Part shown: piece after piece, positions 1 to 10,179 of the stretch
Layout: every line of letters begins with the position of its first letter
Position numbering within the stretch: position 1 is the first letter of the stretch
From: Actinomycetota bacterium
Lineage (GTDB): Bacteria; Actinomycetota; Acidimicrobiia; Acidimicrobiales; AC-14
Length of the DNA stretch: 64,000 nt
Direction: 5' to 3'
Assembly: GCA_040754375.1 (NCBI GenBank)
Contig: JBFMCT010000008.1
Span: 1-64,000, forward strand
Position numbers and translations under genes: made by a program
Notes under the pieces: model-generated
Database searches by the model: none
What the model was told of the DNA's origin: nothing
What the model saw: only the letters and a program-made list of their open reading frames with translations

Positions 1-978
1 CCGACCACGACCACGACCACGACCGCACCGACCACGACCGCACCGACCACCACGACCACCACGACCACCACCACGCCGGCGGGTACGGAGCCGCCGGACG
101 CTCCTCGGGTGGCGGTCTCCAACACCCCCGATCCCGCGACCCTCCCCGAGGAGGGCGGGCTGTTCGTCCACACGGTGACGGTCACCAACACCGGGCCGAC
201 GCCGGTCCGTATCGTCTCGCTGCTCGACAGTGTCGCCGGCGACTTGACGACCCAGAGCGGATCCACCTGCGCCACGGCTGCCAGTACCGTCCTGGCGCCC
301 GGTGCGACCTATTCCTGCTCGTTCACGCTGGCCTTCAGCGGTGAGGGCGGGGCCACCCGTTCGAACACGGTGAGCGTGACTGCCGTCGACGGCCAGGGGC
401 GGCTGGCCACAGCCCAGTCCACGGCCACGGTCAGCCTCTTCGACGTACCCCCCGAGGTCGAGGTCACCGTGACGGTAACCCCCGAGGCACGACCCGAACC
501 GGGCGGCACCTTCACCTACGCGGTAGCGGTCACCAACACCAGCAATCCCGAGACGGTCACGATCGTCGAGCTGCGCAGCGACACCCACGGCGACCTGAGC
601 GGCCGAGGGACGTGCCGCACCGGTGTGGTCCTCATGCCGGGGCGAACATTCACCTGTTCGTTCACGGCCACCTTCACCGGCCGCGCCGGGAGCACCCTTG
701 TCACCCAGGTGGTCGTGACGGTGGAGGACAACGAGGGCACCCGGGCCACGGCGACGAGCCCGGCTGCGGGGGGCACGGTCAGGCTGACCGCCGCCTCACC
801 CTCGGCTGCCTCCCCCACCCCCCCGGCTGCCGCTGCCGAAGGACATCGGGCATCGGTCGCGTTGACCGGCCCGGACGTACAGGGGCCGGCGCGAATTGCG
901 ACCGCCCTGGTGCTGATGGGGACGGTGATGTTGGGGCTCAGTTGGCGACGTGCCCGCCCCCGGCCCGTGGAACGCTAG
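1..978 (+). CDS. Surface protein with DUF11-type repeats, C-terminal part (5' end outside window)
   Basis: The frame is open from base 1, so the N-terminus lies upstream. It starts with a Thr/Pro-rich linker (bases 1-100, runs of ACC/ACG codons). Two DUF11-like beta-sandwich repeats of about 110 residues follow, recognisable by PDPATLPEEGG / PEARPEPGG, the VTNT strand and a conserved Cys pair (STC ... YSCSF). The C-terminus is a low-complexity stretch, then TGPDVQGPAR, one hydrophobic helix and a basic tail RRARPRPVER. That is the architecture of a cell-surface stalk protein anchored at its C-terminus. It is a paralogue of the next gene: both end with TGxDxxGPAR before the membrane helix. Exact role unknown; adhesion or surface-layer function is inference. 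Confidence 0.8.
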   Translation, partial: PTTTTTTTAPTTTAPTTTTTTTTTTPAGTEPPDAPRVAVSNTPDPATLPEEGGLFVHTVTVTNTGPTPVRIVSLLDSVAGDLTTQSGSTCATAASTVLAPGATYSCSFTLAFSGEGGATRSNTVSVTAVDGQGRLATAQSTATVSLFDVPPEVEVTVTVTPEARPEPGGTFTYAVAVTNTSNPETVTIVELRSDTHGDLSGRGTCRTGVVLMPGRTFTCSFTATFTGRAGSTLVTQVVVTVEDNEGTRATATSPAAGGTVRLTAASPSAASPTPPAAAAEGHRASVALTGPDVQGPARIATALVLMGTVMLGLSWRRARPRPVER

Positions 979-1016
979 GGGTTCTCGGCGGCTCATTCGC
1001 CGTTGGGCCGACGTTG

Positions 1017-1035
1017 GAAGGGGGGCCCTCCCTTC
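1017..1035 (+). terminator. Possible hairpin terminator
   Basis: GAAGGG and CCCTTC form a 6-bp stem around a GC-rich loop 39 bases after the stop of the preceding gene. It has no clear U-run, so this is only a weak call. Confidence 0.3.
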
Positions 1036-4000
1036 GATTAACACGCAGGTGGCGAACGTGACCGTCGGCTCGCACCGGCAGTTGGGATCGTGTTGGACGG
1101 GTGGGGAAGATGTGGAAGGGGTGCAAAGGTCCTGGCAGTGGGCATGGGCCTGGGGTAGCCTGCTCTCACACACGGCGTGGGCTTGGTCACGTTGTGTTGT
1201 AACGGTGGGAGGCGACGTGGCTGGGTTCGTGAGCGGTTGGGTGAGCGTAGGCGGCTTTAGCCGACGCCGGCGGGAAGCGTTCCTCCGCCGCCTCGCCAGC
1301 GCGGTCGTCGTGCTCTTGGGGTTGTCGACCATCCTCGCCTCCAGTGCGTCCGGCGTCCTGCTGATCCAGGCCAACGCCGACTTCCCCGACTCGGTCGTGG
1401 GCCAGACGTTCCCCGCGGGTTACGCGGTCAGCAACTTCTCGACCCCCCCGCAGTCGGTCGACTTCCCCAACATCCACATCAGCCAGATCGACCTCTACCC
1501 CGCCTGCACCCAGCCGACCACCGACTGCATCGGCGGCACCCCCGAGGCGGGCGTCTACGCCCTGAGCGCCACCGGGGTGGGCCAGTCCATCCCCGCCGGT
1601 AACGCCACGTGCGAGGGCACCTGGACCATCACCCCCAACACCGGCAATACAGCCACGGCCACCAGCTACCGGCTCACCCCGCCCGGCGGGGAGGGCACCC
1701 TCGTCTTGTCAACCGGTAACACCTGCACCATCAACTTCACGGCTACCGCCCTGCGGGTGCCCACCACCGACGTCCAAGCGGCGCCCGGGGTGCAGACCTA
1801 CCACTCCACCGGTGTAACCCCGTCCTCCCAGCCACCGCAGGACCCCTTCACCTTCTCGAGGACCGGCCAGGCCGACTTCAGCACGGTGGGCCAGGGCCCC
1901 ACGGAGGTGACCACGGTGGCGGGCCAGGGGGCGGCCACGCCGGGCACCAACCTGGGCACGACCACCGACACCGCCACCCTCAGCCCGGTGCCACCCAACA
2001 CGGGAGCAGGCGCCACCCCCACCGGGACCATCACGTTCAACCTCTACGGCCCCAACGACCCGACCTGCGCAGGCGCGCCCTTCAACACCCAGCAGGTCGT
2101 GGTCACGGGGTTCGGCGACCACGTCACGCCCACACCCGTTCCCATCACCCAGGCCGGCACCTACATCTGGGTGGCCGCCTACAGCGGGGATGCGAACTAC
2201 GCGGCCGACGCCAACGCCTGCGGCGAGCCTCTCGAGACCGTCACCTTCGCCCCCGCCCAGCCCAACATCGTCACCCAAGCGGTCACCCCCGTCACGGTCG
2301 GCAGCCCCATCTCCGACACGGCCACGCTCTCCAACGGTGTGAACCCCACGGGCACCATCACCTTTACCTTGTTCGGCCCGGGCGACCCGACGTGCGCCAG
2401 CCCGGCGATCTTCACCGACACCGTCACAGTGAACGGCAACGGCAACTACACGTCCGATCCCTTCACGCCCACGCTCCCGGGTGAGTACCAGTGGGTCGCG
2501 GTCTACAGCGGCGACGCCAACAACCTCGAGGCCATCAGCCCGTGCGGCGCCCCGAACGAGACCTCGGTGGTCAACGCTCCGGTGGCCACAGTGGTCACCA
2601 ACGCCACTCCGACGGCCAACCTGGGCGAGCCCATAACCGACGTGGCCACCGTGAGCGGGCCGGGCGCCCCCGCCCCCAACCCCACCGGCACGGTCACCTT
2701 CACGGTGTACGGGCCCAACGACCCCACGTGCGCCGGGCCGGTGGTCTTCACCAGTGCCAACCGGCCCCTAGCCGGTGGCCCGCCGCCCACGGCTACATCG
2801 GAGCCGTTCACCCCGACACTCCCCGGCGACTACGAGTGGGTGGCGGTCTACAACGGCGATGCCGTCTACGCCCCGGTGACGAGCCCGTGCGGCGCCCCCA
2901 ACGAGACCTCGACCGTCCTGCGCCCGGTGGCCACGATCGTGACCAACGCCACCCCGACGGTGACGATCGGTGGCTCCATCACCGACGTGGCCACCGTGAG
3001 TGGCCCGGGCGCCCCCGCCCCCAACCCCACCGGCACGGTCACCTTCACCGTGTTCGGCCCCAACGACGCCGCCTGCACCGGTCCGGCCGTGTTCACCAGC
3101 GCCAACCGGCCCCTGGCCGGCGGCCCGCCGCCCACGGCCACCTCGGAGGCGTTCACGCCGACCGCCGTGGGCACCTATCGCTGGGTGGCGGTCTACAACG
3201 GCGACGCAGTCTATCTCCCGGCGACCAGCCCGTGCAACGCACCCAATGAGTCGAGCGTCGTGACCCAGGCCGAGCCCACCCTGGTGACCCTGGCCACTCA
3301 GGCCGGGACTGTCGGTAGTCCCATCTCGGACACCGCCACCCTCTCGGGTGGCGTCAACCCGACGGGCACGATCACCTTCACATTGTTCGGTCCCGACGAC
3401 GCCACCTGCGCGGGCCCGGCCGTGTTCACGTCGGTCGTGGCCGTCGACAGCGGCAACGGCGACTACGTCTCGGGTGACTACGTGCCGACGGCCCCCGGCA
3501 GCTACCGCTGGGTGGCCGACTACAGCGGCGACGCCAACAACGCGCCGGCCAACAGCCCCTGCAACGCCCCCGGCGAGATCACCGCCGTCGACCGGGCCTC
3601 GCCGCTGCTGACCACCGAGGCGGTCGAGCAGGTGACGCTGACCCAACCCATCAGCGACACCGCCACCCTGGCCGGGGGAGTGGCCACGCCACCGGCGGCC
3701 GGCCCCACGGGCACCATCACCTTCACCCTCTACGGCCCCAACGACGCGGCCTGCGCCGGGCCGGTGGCGTTCACCTCGACGGTGCCGGTCAACGGCAACG
3801 GCAACTACAACTCGGGCAACTTCACGCCCACCGCCGTGGGGTCCTACAACTGGGTGGCCGAGTACAGCGGCGACGCCAACAACGCGCCCGCGCTGTCGCC
3901 CTGCGGCGCTCCCAACGAGACCTCCATCGTGACCGCGCTGCCGACTGTCCAGGTCGTCAAGACGGCCAACCCCACGACCATGCCCGAGCCGGGTGGGCCG

Positions 4001-6405
4001 GTGACCTACAGCGTCGTCGTGACCAACACCAGCACCGATGACCTGACGATCACCTCGCTCACCGACGACATCTACGGAGACATCACCACTCGCCCGGGCT
4101 CCACGTGCACCGACGCCATCGGCACGGTGCTGGCTTCGGGGGCTAACTACCCGTGCCAGTTCACGGCCGACTTCACGGGCAACGCCGGCGACTCGCTCAC
4201 CGACGTGGTCACGGTGGTGGCCGAGAACCCCGATGGCGTCGAGGCCACCGACGACGACGACGCCACGGTCACCCTGACCGACGTGCTGCCCACTGTGCTG
4301 GTCGACAAGACGGCCAACCCCTTGACCCGCCCGGAGCCCGGGGGCACGTTCACGTTCACGGTCGTGGTCACCAACACCAGCGTGGAGGACGTGACCGTCC
4401 TCTCACTGACCGACAGCATCTACGGCGACCTCACCACCCTGCCCGGCTCGACCTGCGGCCCCGTCGTGGGGAGCGTCCTCGCTCCGGGGGCCAGCTCGCC
4501 GCCGTGCACGTTCACCGCCGACTTCACCGGTGGCGGTGGCGACACCGAGACCAACACGGTCACCGTGGTGGTGGAGGACGACGAAGGCAACGAGGCCTCT
4601 GACTCCGACGACGCCACGATCACCCTCACCGACGTTCTGCCCACCATCACCGTCGACAAGACCGCTGACCCGCTTGTCATGCCCGAGCCCGGGGGCACCT
4701 TCACGTTCACGGTAGTGGTGACCAACACCAGCATCGAGCCCGTCACCCTCACCACCCTGACCGACGACATCTACGGCAACCTCAACGGCCAGGGCACGTG
4801 CGCCACCGGGGGCGTGATCGCGGCCAACGGGGGCACGTACTCGTGCTCGTTCCCCGGCGACTTCTTCGGCGGTGCCGGCGACATCCAGACCGATGTCGTC
4901 ACGGCTGTGGCCGTGGACGACGAGGGCAACCAGGCCACCGACTCCGACGACGCCACCGTCTCGATCCTGAACGTGGTGCCCCAGATCGTGGTGACCAAGG
5001 ACGCCGATCCCAGCAGCCTCCCCGAGCCGGGCGGCACGTTCACGTTCAGCGTCCTGGTGGTCAACAACAGCATCGAGGACGTCACCATCACCTCGATCAC
5101 CGACGACATCTACGGCAACCTCAACGGGCAGGGCACATGTGCCACGGGTGCGGTGCTGGCCTCCGGGGAGAGCTACAGCTGCGAGTTCGAAGGGGACTTC
5201 TTCGGCAACGCGGGCGACAGCCAGACCGACGTTGTGACCGTGACGGCGGTCGACGACGACGGCTCGGAGGTCTCCGACTCCGACGACGCCACCGTGACGA
5301 TCACCGACGTCCTGCCCACGATCGACGTGGACAAGACGGCCAGCCCCATCAGCCGGCCCGAGCCGGGCGGCCCGTTCACCTACACCGTCGTGGTGACCAA
5401 TACCAGCATCGAGGCGGTGACCATCACCTCGCTGACCGACGACGTGTACGGCGACGTGACGACACGGAGCGATTCCACCTGTACGGATGCCATCGGCACC
5501 GTCTTGGCCCCCGGTGCGAGCTACACGTGCCAGTTCGTGGCCACGTTCACCGGTGACGCGGGCGCGTCGCTCACCGACACCGTCACAGCCGTGGCCGTCG
5601 ACGACGACGGGTCCAGCGTGACGGCATCCGACGACGCCACCGTCTTCATCACCGACGTCCCGCCGACGGTCACGGTCGACAAGACGGCCAGCCCGCCCAG
5701 CCGGCCCGAGCCCGGCGGCACCTTCACCTTCGGGGTGGTGGTCACCAATACGAGCATCGAGCCGGTGACGATCACTTCGCTGACCGACGACATCTACGGT
5801 GACCTCAACGGCCGCGGCACGTGTGCCATCGGGGCCGTCCTCCAGCCCGGGGCCAGCTATGCCTGCTCGTTCACGGGTGTCTTCACCGGCAACGCGGGCG
5901 ACACCCAGACCGACATCGTCACGGTGGTCGTGGTCGACAACGAGGGGACGTCGGCCACCGACAGTGACACGGCCACGGTCACCATCACCGACGTGCCGCC
6001 CACGGTGACGCTGACCAAGACGGCCAACCCGACCAGCCTGCCCGAGCCCGGGGGCACGTTCACCTTCACTGTCGTCGTGACCAACACGTCCAACGAGGCC
6101 GTGACGATCACCTCGCTGGTAGACGACATCTACGGCAACCTGAACGGCCGGGGTACCTGCGCCATCGGCGTGATAATCCCGGCGGGCAGTTCCTACACGT
6201 GCGCGTTCCAAGGCTCTTTCCTGGGCGGCGGAGGTGACACCCAGACCGACGTCGTGACGGTGGTGGTGACCGACGACGACGGGTCGACGGCCACCGCCAG
6301 CGACACGGCCACCGTGACCATCACCGACGTACTGCCGACGGTCTCGGTGACCAAGACCGCCGACCCCACCTCGCGGCCGGCGCCGGGCGGGCCGTTCACG
6401 TTCAC

Positions 6406-6411
6406 CGTCAG
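6406..6411 (+). repeat. Target-site duplication, left copy (CGTCAG)
   Basis: CGTCAG directly precedes the left inverted repeat and recurs directly after the right inverted repeat at 26511-26516. A 6-bp duplication makes both inverted repeats start GGGTCA. Because the ends are G/C runs, 5 bp (the usual Tn3-family size) cannot be excluded. Confidence 0.8.
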
Positions 6412-6469
6412 GGGTCAGCTGAGTAACGGCGTCAAAGTGGCCAACAATTCGTCTACTAACCCGTGTTAG
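6412..6469 (+). repeat. Left terminal inverted repeat (IRL)
   Basis: Starts GGGTCAGCTGAGTAAC and ends GTTAG. It aligns to the reverse complement of 26453-26510 with 8 mismatches in 58. It is longer than the 38 bp typical of Tn3 elements. The inner part contains TCTACTAAC, related to a motif in the recombination site of this element. Confidence 0.92.
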
Positions 6470-6724
6470 AGGCCGCGATGGGGGGGGTCCGCGCTGTCGT
6501 GGCGAAGATTGCCGCCACTGCGCCGGTGATGGCGTTGACCAAGGCCGGGAGAGGTAGCCGGGCGCCGCCGACGCCGAGGGCGAGCGCCACCGCAGTGAGG
6601 GAGACCGGAGGAGCGCTCCGCACAACACCTCCACCTGGCGTCCATGGCGGCGGAGCCAGGCGAGGGAGCGCTGGGCCCGCCTGAACCCAAGGGCCAGCAG
6701 CACGAAGAGGATGCCCAGGCCGAT
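6470..6724. other. Left subterminal region without a convincing gene
   Basis: 255 bp between the left inverted repeat and the phosphatase gene. The minus-strand frame 6728-6456 encodes a hydrophobic stretch (ALVNAITGAVAAIF) that could be the tail of a decayed membrane protein. It ends inside the inverted repeat and has no recognisable start or family, so I do not call a gene. Confidence 0.4.
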
Positions 6725-7558
6725 TCACTCAGCTCTCACCCAGGAGTCGTCGGGCGGTCCGGCTATGAGCCGCTTGACCGCCGCCACCGAGGCGAGTAGC
6801 TCCTCATTCGAGAAGCTTGGAGGTTCGATGCGGCGCCAATGGTCAGTCGAGCGCGCGGGATCCCACGGGCAGGCCGAACGTACCCATTCGAGTCTGTTCG
6901 AGCACTGGCCGGTAGCTGGGTCTTTGCGGGAGTAGTGGAGAACTTGTCCGTTGTGGATCTTGTCGCGTGGGTCGTCCGAGAGAAGCAGTCCGCACCACTG
7001 CTCTTGGGTCATGCCTTCGATCAAGAAGCGCGCCGCCCACCTCACGTCCTCGTGCGTGGAGACGATGCAACTGCCGCCGGGGCAGTCTCGCCGCAGCGTG
7101 TTGAGGACACGCTCCACCCGCAAGCAGACCTCGGCCAACGACTCGCCCTCAGGCGGGCGCCAATAGCACGGGTCCTCCTTACGTTCGGAGAGCTCGGCGG
7201 AGAAGCGCTCGAAGCGCTCGCTCTCGGGCATCACGAAATCCGCACGTCCCCAGGATCGTTCGCGCAACAGGATGTCCTGCACCCAACGCGCTTTGGGCAG
7301 CCGTAGGTGCGCAGCGGTCTCCCTCGCCCGCAGGTACTCGGAGGTGTAATACCGCGAGAAGGTCGGCGAGACGTGTTCGCGAATCCAGTGTCCTGCGGCC
7401 TCGGCCTGCGCTATTCCGAGGTCGGTGAGCCGCCAGTCGCGGTTGAGGCGGGCGCGGAACTCCCCGGTATAGCAACTGTTGTCTCCTTGCTTGGACTGCT
7501 CGCGCGCTTCGTTTCCCTCACTTCGACCATGGCGGACCAACACAAGATCGACAGGCAT
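6725..7558 (-). CDS. Histidine phosphatase superfamily protein (phosphoglycerate mutase-like)
   Basis: 277 aa from ATG 7558, preceded by GAGG five bases upstream. The N-terminus VDLVLVRHGRSEGN carries the RHG motif, whose His is the phospho-acceptor of the superfamily. The second catalytic His is in IVSTHEDVR. The protein is longer than simple PGM-like phosphatases, with a charged C-terminal extension. The substrate cannot be told from sequence. It is the first cargo gene from the left end of the transposon, transcribed toward that end, and stands apart from its neighbours. A plain metabolic phosphatase role is the default. Confidence 0.8.
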   Translation of the reverse strand: MPVDLVLVRHGRSEGNEAREQSKQGDNSCYTGEFRARLNRDWRLTDLGIAQAEAAGHWIREHVSPTFSRYYTSEYLRARETAAHLRLPKARWVQDILLRERSWGRADFVMPESERFERFSAELSERKEDPCYWRPPEGESLAEVCLRVERVLNTLRRDCPGGSCIVSTHEDVRWAARFLIEGMTQEQWCGLLLSDDPRDKIHNGQVLHYSRKDPATGQCSNRLEWVRSACPWDPARSTDHWRRIEPPSFSNEELLASVAAVKRLIAGPPDDSWVRAE

Positions 7559-7960
7559 GACCACCTCGGACTCTCGAAGATCGTCGGCCGGGTTCTTTGG
7601 GGTACCGGTCATTTTGGCGCAGTATCCAACGTTGGGCGTGGTGGGTGGGTGGGGAAGACCGTCGGGTCGGTGCTGCCCAACTGGGTGTGAAGGTCCGAGA
7701 GGGTCGGCGAGCTCCACGGTCTCGACTGCGCCCCTGCTGCTCCCGGTCCCGCCGGAGCGCGCCAGATCGTTCAGGCAGACCGCCAGCAAAAGCCGGGGCG
7801 AGGGCTGGGCGGGGTATCGAGGGCCTGGTCAGGGAGGTTGACGGGACTCAGTCAGCCAAGATCGCCGCGTCGGGAACGGTGCTCGAGACTCGCCCGACTC
7901 CCCGGATCAAGCCGCTGCACTGACGAGGACGCCCTCGGCACTCTCGCCCCGCCGCTGCGG
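7559..7960. other. Intergenic region, no gene seen
   Basis: 402 bp between the phosphatase start and the STAS remnant. Frames on both strands are short or compositionally poor, with no recognisable family. It presumably holds the phosphatase promoter. Confidence 0.4.
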
Positions 7961-8400
7961 TCACGCCGGCGGGTCGGTTTGCTCCTGTGGTGCGACGAGC
8001 GACCCGGGGTGCCCCTGGCAACGCCCTGCTTCGGCTGGGTGCTCCGCCATCGAGGCTCGCCGTGCTGCAGGGTATCCCTGACCGGGCGGAACCGACGCCA
8101 GTGCCCGCGGGCTGCAGTTCCTGTCCAGGGTGATGGCGTCGCCGAGGCCAACCGCCACCAGCGCCTTCATACTCGTCTCGTTGGGATCGGCGAAGGTCAG
8201 CTCGCCGCCCAGCTGCGCAGCCGCATCGACCGCACCTACCAAGGCCTGAAGGCTGGAGCCATCGATCCCAGAGACGTCGTGCACGTCCAAGACCACCTTC
8301 AGGTTGCCCTGGCCTTCGATCAGATCGGCCAGCACGGCCTGGAGCGCGTCGGCGTCGGAGGCACCCAGGTGCCCGTGGCGGTCACCACAACTACGCCCAT
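7961..8400 (-). pseudogene. STAS-domain (anti-sigma-factor antagonist-like) gene, apparently frameshifted
   Basis: The downstream frame (from 8335) encodes a clear STAS-like segment: LKVVLDVHDVSGIDGSSLQA, then GGELTFADPNETSMKALVAV. The upstream strand of the fold (MGVVVVTATG, from ATG 8400) lies in another frame. One base indel near 8370-8380 would join them as ...VTATG-HLGASDADALQAVL, the usual STAS pattern. Either the gene is broken, the base call is wrong, or translation starts at GTG 8335 without the first strand. STAS proteins act in partner-switching control of sigma factors or in anion transporters. The C-terminal 50 residues are low complexity. Confidence 0.6.
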
Positions 8401-8718
8401 GGCCCGACTGATGGCCAGAGCAATGGCCGTCTTCGCGACCCGAGCACTCGGAGGTCGTGGGGCACAGTCGCGAGGTGGGCGGCGAGGGAGGTGAAGCGCC
8501 TGAGGACGGCCGGCAACGCTGCTTGCGTTGCGCCCCGCCGGTGTATCACCGAGCGGCAGTAGTTCTGCGGGCATGGCTTCGCTCCGGAAGGTCGGGGGCG
8601 AGCGATCAGGGGCGCCCGCACGACATGGACCGTCACTCCTGATCGGCTGTCTGGTGCAACCGAGCAACGGGGCTTTCAACTGGTACGAGGCTGATGGTCC
8701 AACCCTTATGAAGAGCGG
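8401..8718. other. Region between TerC terminator and STAS remnant, no gene seen
   Basis: 318 bp. It contains a second copy of the GCCCCGCCGGTG string also found in the terC terminator hairpin. No frame looks like a protein. Confidence 0.35.
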
Positions 8719-8749
8719 AGGCCTCACCGGCGCCCCGCCGGTGTGGCCT
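8719..8749 (-). terminator. Strong hairpin at the end of terC
   Basis: CACCGGCG (8725-8732) and CGCCGGTG (8736-8743) pair perfectly around a 3-base loop. After one T/T mismatch the stem continues with AGGCC/GGCCT. It overlaps the terC stop codon. There is no U-run, so it may be a stability or pause structure instead of an intrinsic terminator. Confidence 0.45.
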
Positions 8750-9848
8750 GAGAATCGGAGGCGGGTGCAGGGTCTCGGTCCGGTTCGACGTCGGATTCTG
8801 GGATGTGGGCGGGGTCGGAGGCGGGATGGCGCGCTGGCGGCACGATGCCGGCGTTGCGGTCGCGCTTGTCCGCGTGGAGCGACGCCATTACCGCTGCGGC
8901 GATGACGATGGTGATGACGCTGAGGGACACGTAGGTGGGCATGTGCAGCTCGAACGGCTTGCCGATGAGGAGCATCTTGACGCCGACGAAGGCGAGGATG
9001 ACGCCGAGGCCGACGTTGAGGTAGCGGAACTTGCCCTGCATTCCACCGAGGAGGAAGTAGAGCGAGCGCAGGCCGAGGATGGCGAAGGCGTTTGCGGCGA
9101 ACACGATGAACGGCTCGCGGCTGACGGCGAGGATGGCCGGCACCGAGTCGACGGCGAAGACGACATCGGTCGCTTCGATGAGGACGAGGACGGCGAACAG
9201 CGGCGTCGCCACACGTTTGCCGTTCTCGCGCGTGAAGAGCTTTTGGCCGTCGAAGCGGCTGGTGGTCGGGACGAGGCGCCGTACGAGGCGCATGGCGACG
9301 TTGTTGTTGTAGTCGACTTTCTTCGACTCATCGTGGCGGGCGATCTTGAGCGCGGTGTAGAGCAGGAAGGCGCCGAAGATGTAGAGGACCCAATCGAAGC
9401 GCTCGATGAGCGATACGCCGGCGAAGATGAAGATGCCTCGCAGGACGAGTGCCCCGAAGATTCCCCAGAACAGCACCCGGAACTGGTACTCGCGGCGCAC
9501 TGCGAAGAACGAGAAGATGACGGCCCACACGAACACGTTGTCGATGGAGAGGCTCTTCTCGATGAGGAAGCCGGCGAAGTACTCGCCGCCAGCTTGCCCG
9601 CCCTGCCACATCAGCAGGATCAGGCCGAACGCGAGGCCAAGGGAGATCCACACCGCAGACTCGATGGCCGCCTCTTTGATGCTGATGACGTGGGCCGTGC
9701 GGTGCACGAGCAGCAGGTCGGCAACGAGCATGATGACGATGGCGCTCACGAGGGCGAACCACGCCCAGGCGGGTACGTCGAAGCTGGCGAAGCTCTCGTT
9801 CACGCCGGGTGCGGCGGCCACGAGCGGGGCGGTGATGACGCTAAGCAT
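8724..9848 (-). CDS. TerC/Alx family integral membrane protein
   Basis: 374 aa with about nine hydrophobic segments and a charged Asp/Pro-rich C-terminal tail. TerC-family signatures are present: LSIDNVFVWAVIF in the first half and DVVFAVDSVPAILA in the second, each with the acidic membrane residues expected to bind metal ions. Bacterial Alx/MntX relatives export Mn2+ and respond to alkaline pH; TerC proteins were first named for tellurite resistance. The start ATG 9848 overlaps the stop of the upstream small membrane protein, which in turn overlaps the carbonic-anhydrase-like gene, so the three form a coupled operon. Inference: ion or pH balance linked to bicarbonate/CO2 interconversion. A stand-alone metal resistance gene is the alternative. 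Confidence 0.85.
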   Translation of the reverse strand: MLSVITAPLVAAAPGVNESFASFDVPAWAWFALVSAIVIMLVADLLLVHRTAHVISIKEAAIESAVWISLGLAFGLILLMWQGGQAGGEYFAGFLIEKSLSIDNVFVWAVIFSFFAVRREYQFRVLFWGIFGALVLRGIFIFAGVSLIERFDWVLYIFGAFLLYTALKIARHDESKKVDYNNNVAMRLVRRLVPTTSRFDGQKLFTRENGKRVATPLFAVLVLIEATDVVFAVDSVPAILAVSREPFIVFAANAFAILGLRSLYFLLGGMQGKFRYLNVGLGVILAFVGVKMLLIGKPFELHMPTYVSLSVITIVIAAAVMASLHADKRDRNAGIVPPARHPASDPAHIPESDVEPDRDPAPASDSQATPAGRR

Positions 9849-10179
9849 GAGGGCTCCTGCGATCAGCGGACGCGAGGGTTGCGATCCGCTCCGCGGTGGA
9901 CGGATCGGCGGGGCGGGGCGCGGGCGGAACTGACTTCTCGGCCCTGCAGGCGGTTGGCGTTGTAGGTCGAGGGCTGGGCGGTCCGCCAGCTCGCGGCCCG
10001 GCCGTCGTCGCTTCAGGATCTGACGTGGATCCGCCTCGGCCCCGCGCGTCGGTGCGGCCTCTGCGCTCCCGCAACGGGCGGTAGATGATCTCGCGCCGGG
10101 CCCAGGAGCGCAGCCAATAGGCGGCGATCAGGAGCGCGATGGCGCCGGCGGCCGGCAGCCATGCAGCGGTGCCGCTCAT
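9841..10179 (-). CDS. Small membrane protein of the carbonic anhydrase-TerC operon
   Basis: 112 aa. It has one N-terminal membrane helix (AAGAIALLIAAYWL), then RSWARRE and a long Arg/Pro/Thr-rich, probably disordered tail. No known family recognised. ATG 10179 overlaps the TGA of the carbonic-anhydrase-like gene (ATGA), and its own stop overlaps the terC start, so it is very likely translated with both. A regulatory or tethering role for TerC would be speculation. Confidence 0.65.
   Translation of the reverse strand: MSGTAAWLPAAGAIALLIAAYWLRSWARREIIYRPLRERRGRTDARGRGGSTSDPEATTAGPRAGGPPSPRPTTPTACRAEKSVPPAPRPADPSTAERIATLASADRRSPHA

Larger units (their letters stand above)
1217..6469 (+). pseudogene. 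Giant Ig-like/DUF11 repeat surface protein, 5' part, interrupted by the transposon
   Basis: GTG at 1217 is chosen because GGGAGG lies just upstream at 1207-1212 and a signal peptide follows (SRRRREAFLRR, then a hydrophobic stretch ending ASSASG). After an N-terminal domain come six Ig-like repeats of about 335 bp (about 1880-3930; hallmark PTGTITFTLYGPND). They are followed by eight DUF11-type repeats of about 340 bp (from 3957; hallmark PEPGGTFTFTVVVTNTS, each with a Cys pair). The eighth repeat is cut after PFTFTV at 6411. From there the frame reads into the transposon's left inverted repeat and stops at TAG 6467-6469. The missing end is at 26517-27300; joining 1217-6411 to 26517-27300 gives 5,979 nt, exactly 1,993 codons. 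As it stands the product lacks its membrane anchor. Confidence 0.9.

Noticed and set aside
1-100. ACC/ACG triplet run as a microsatellite or CRISPR-like repeat
   Set aside because: It is in frame with the following protein and encodes a Thr/Pro linker.
1880-6410. Regular 335-345 bp periodicity as a tandem DNA repeat array
   Set aside because: The units are diverged Ig-like and DUF11 protein domains; DNA similarity follows from the protein repeats.
4403-6703. Long antisense open frame (766 codons) across the DUF11 repeats
   Set aside because: It mirrors the repeat protein in high-GC antisense; composition is Arg/Gly/His-rich and no family is visible. The plus-strand frame has clear domains.
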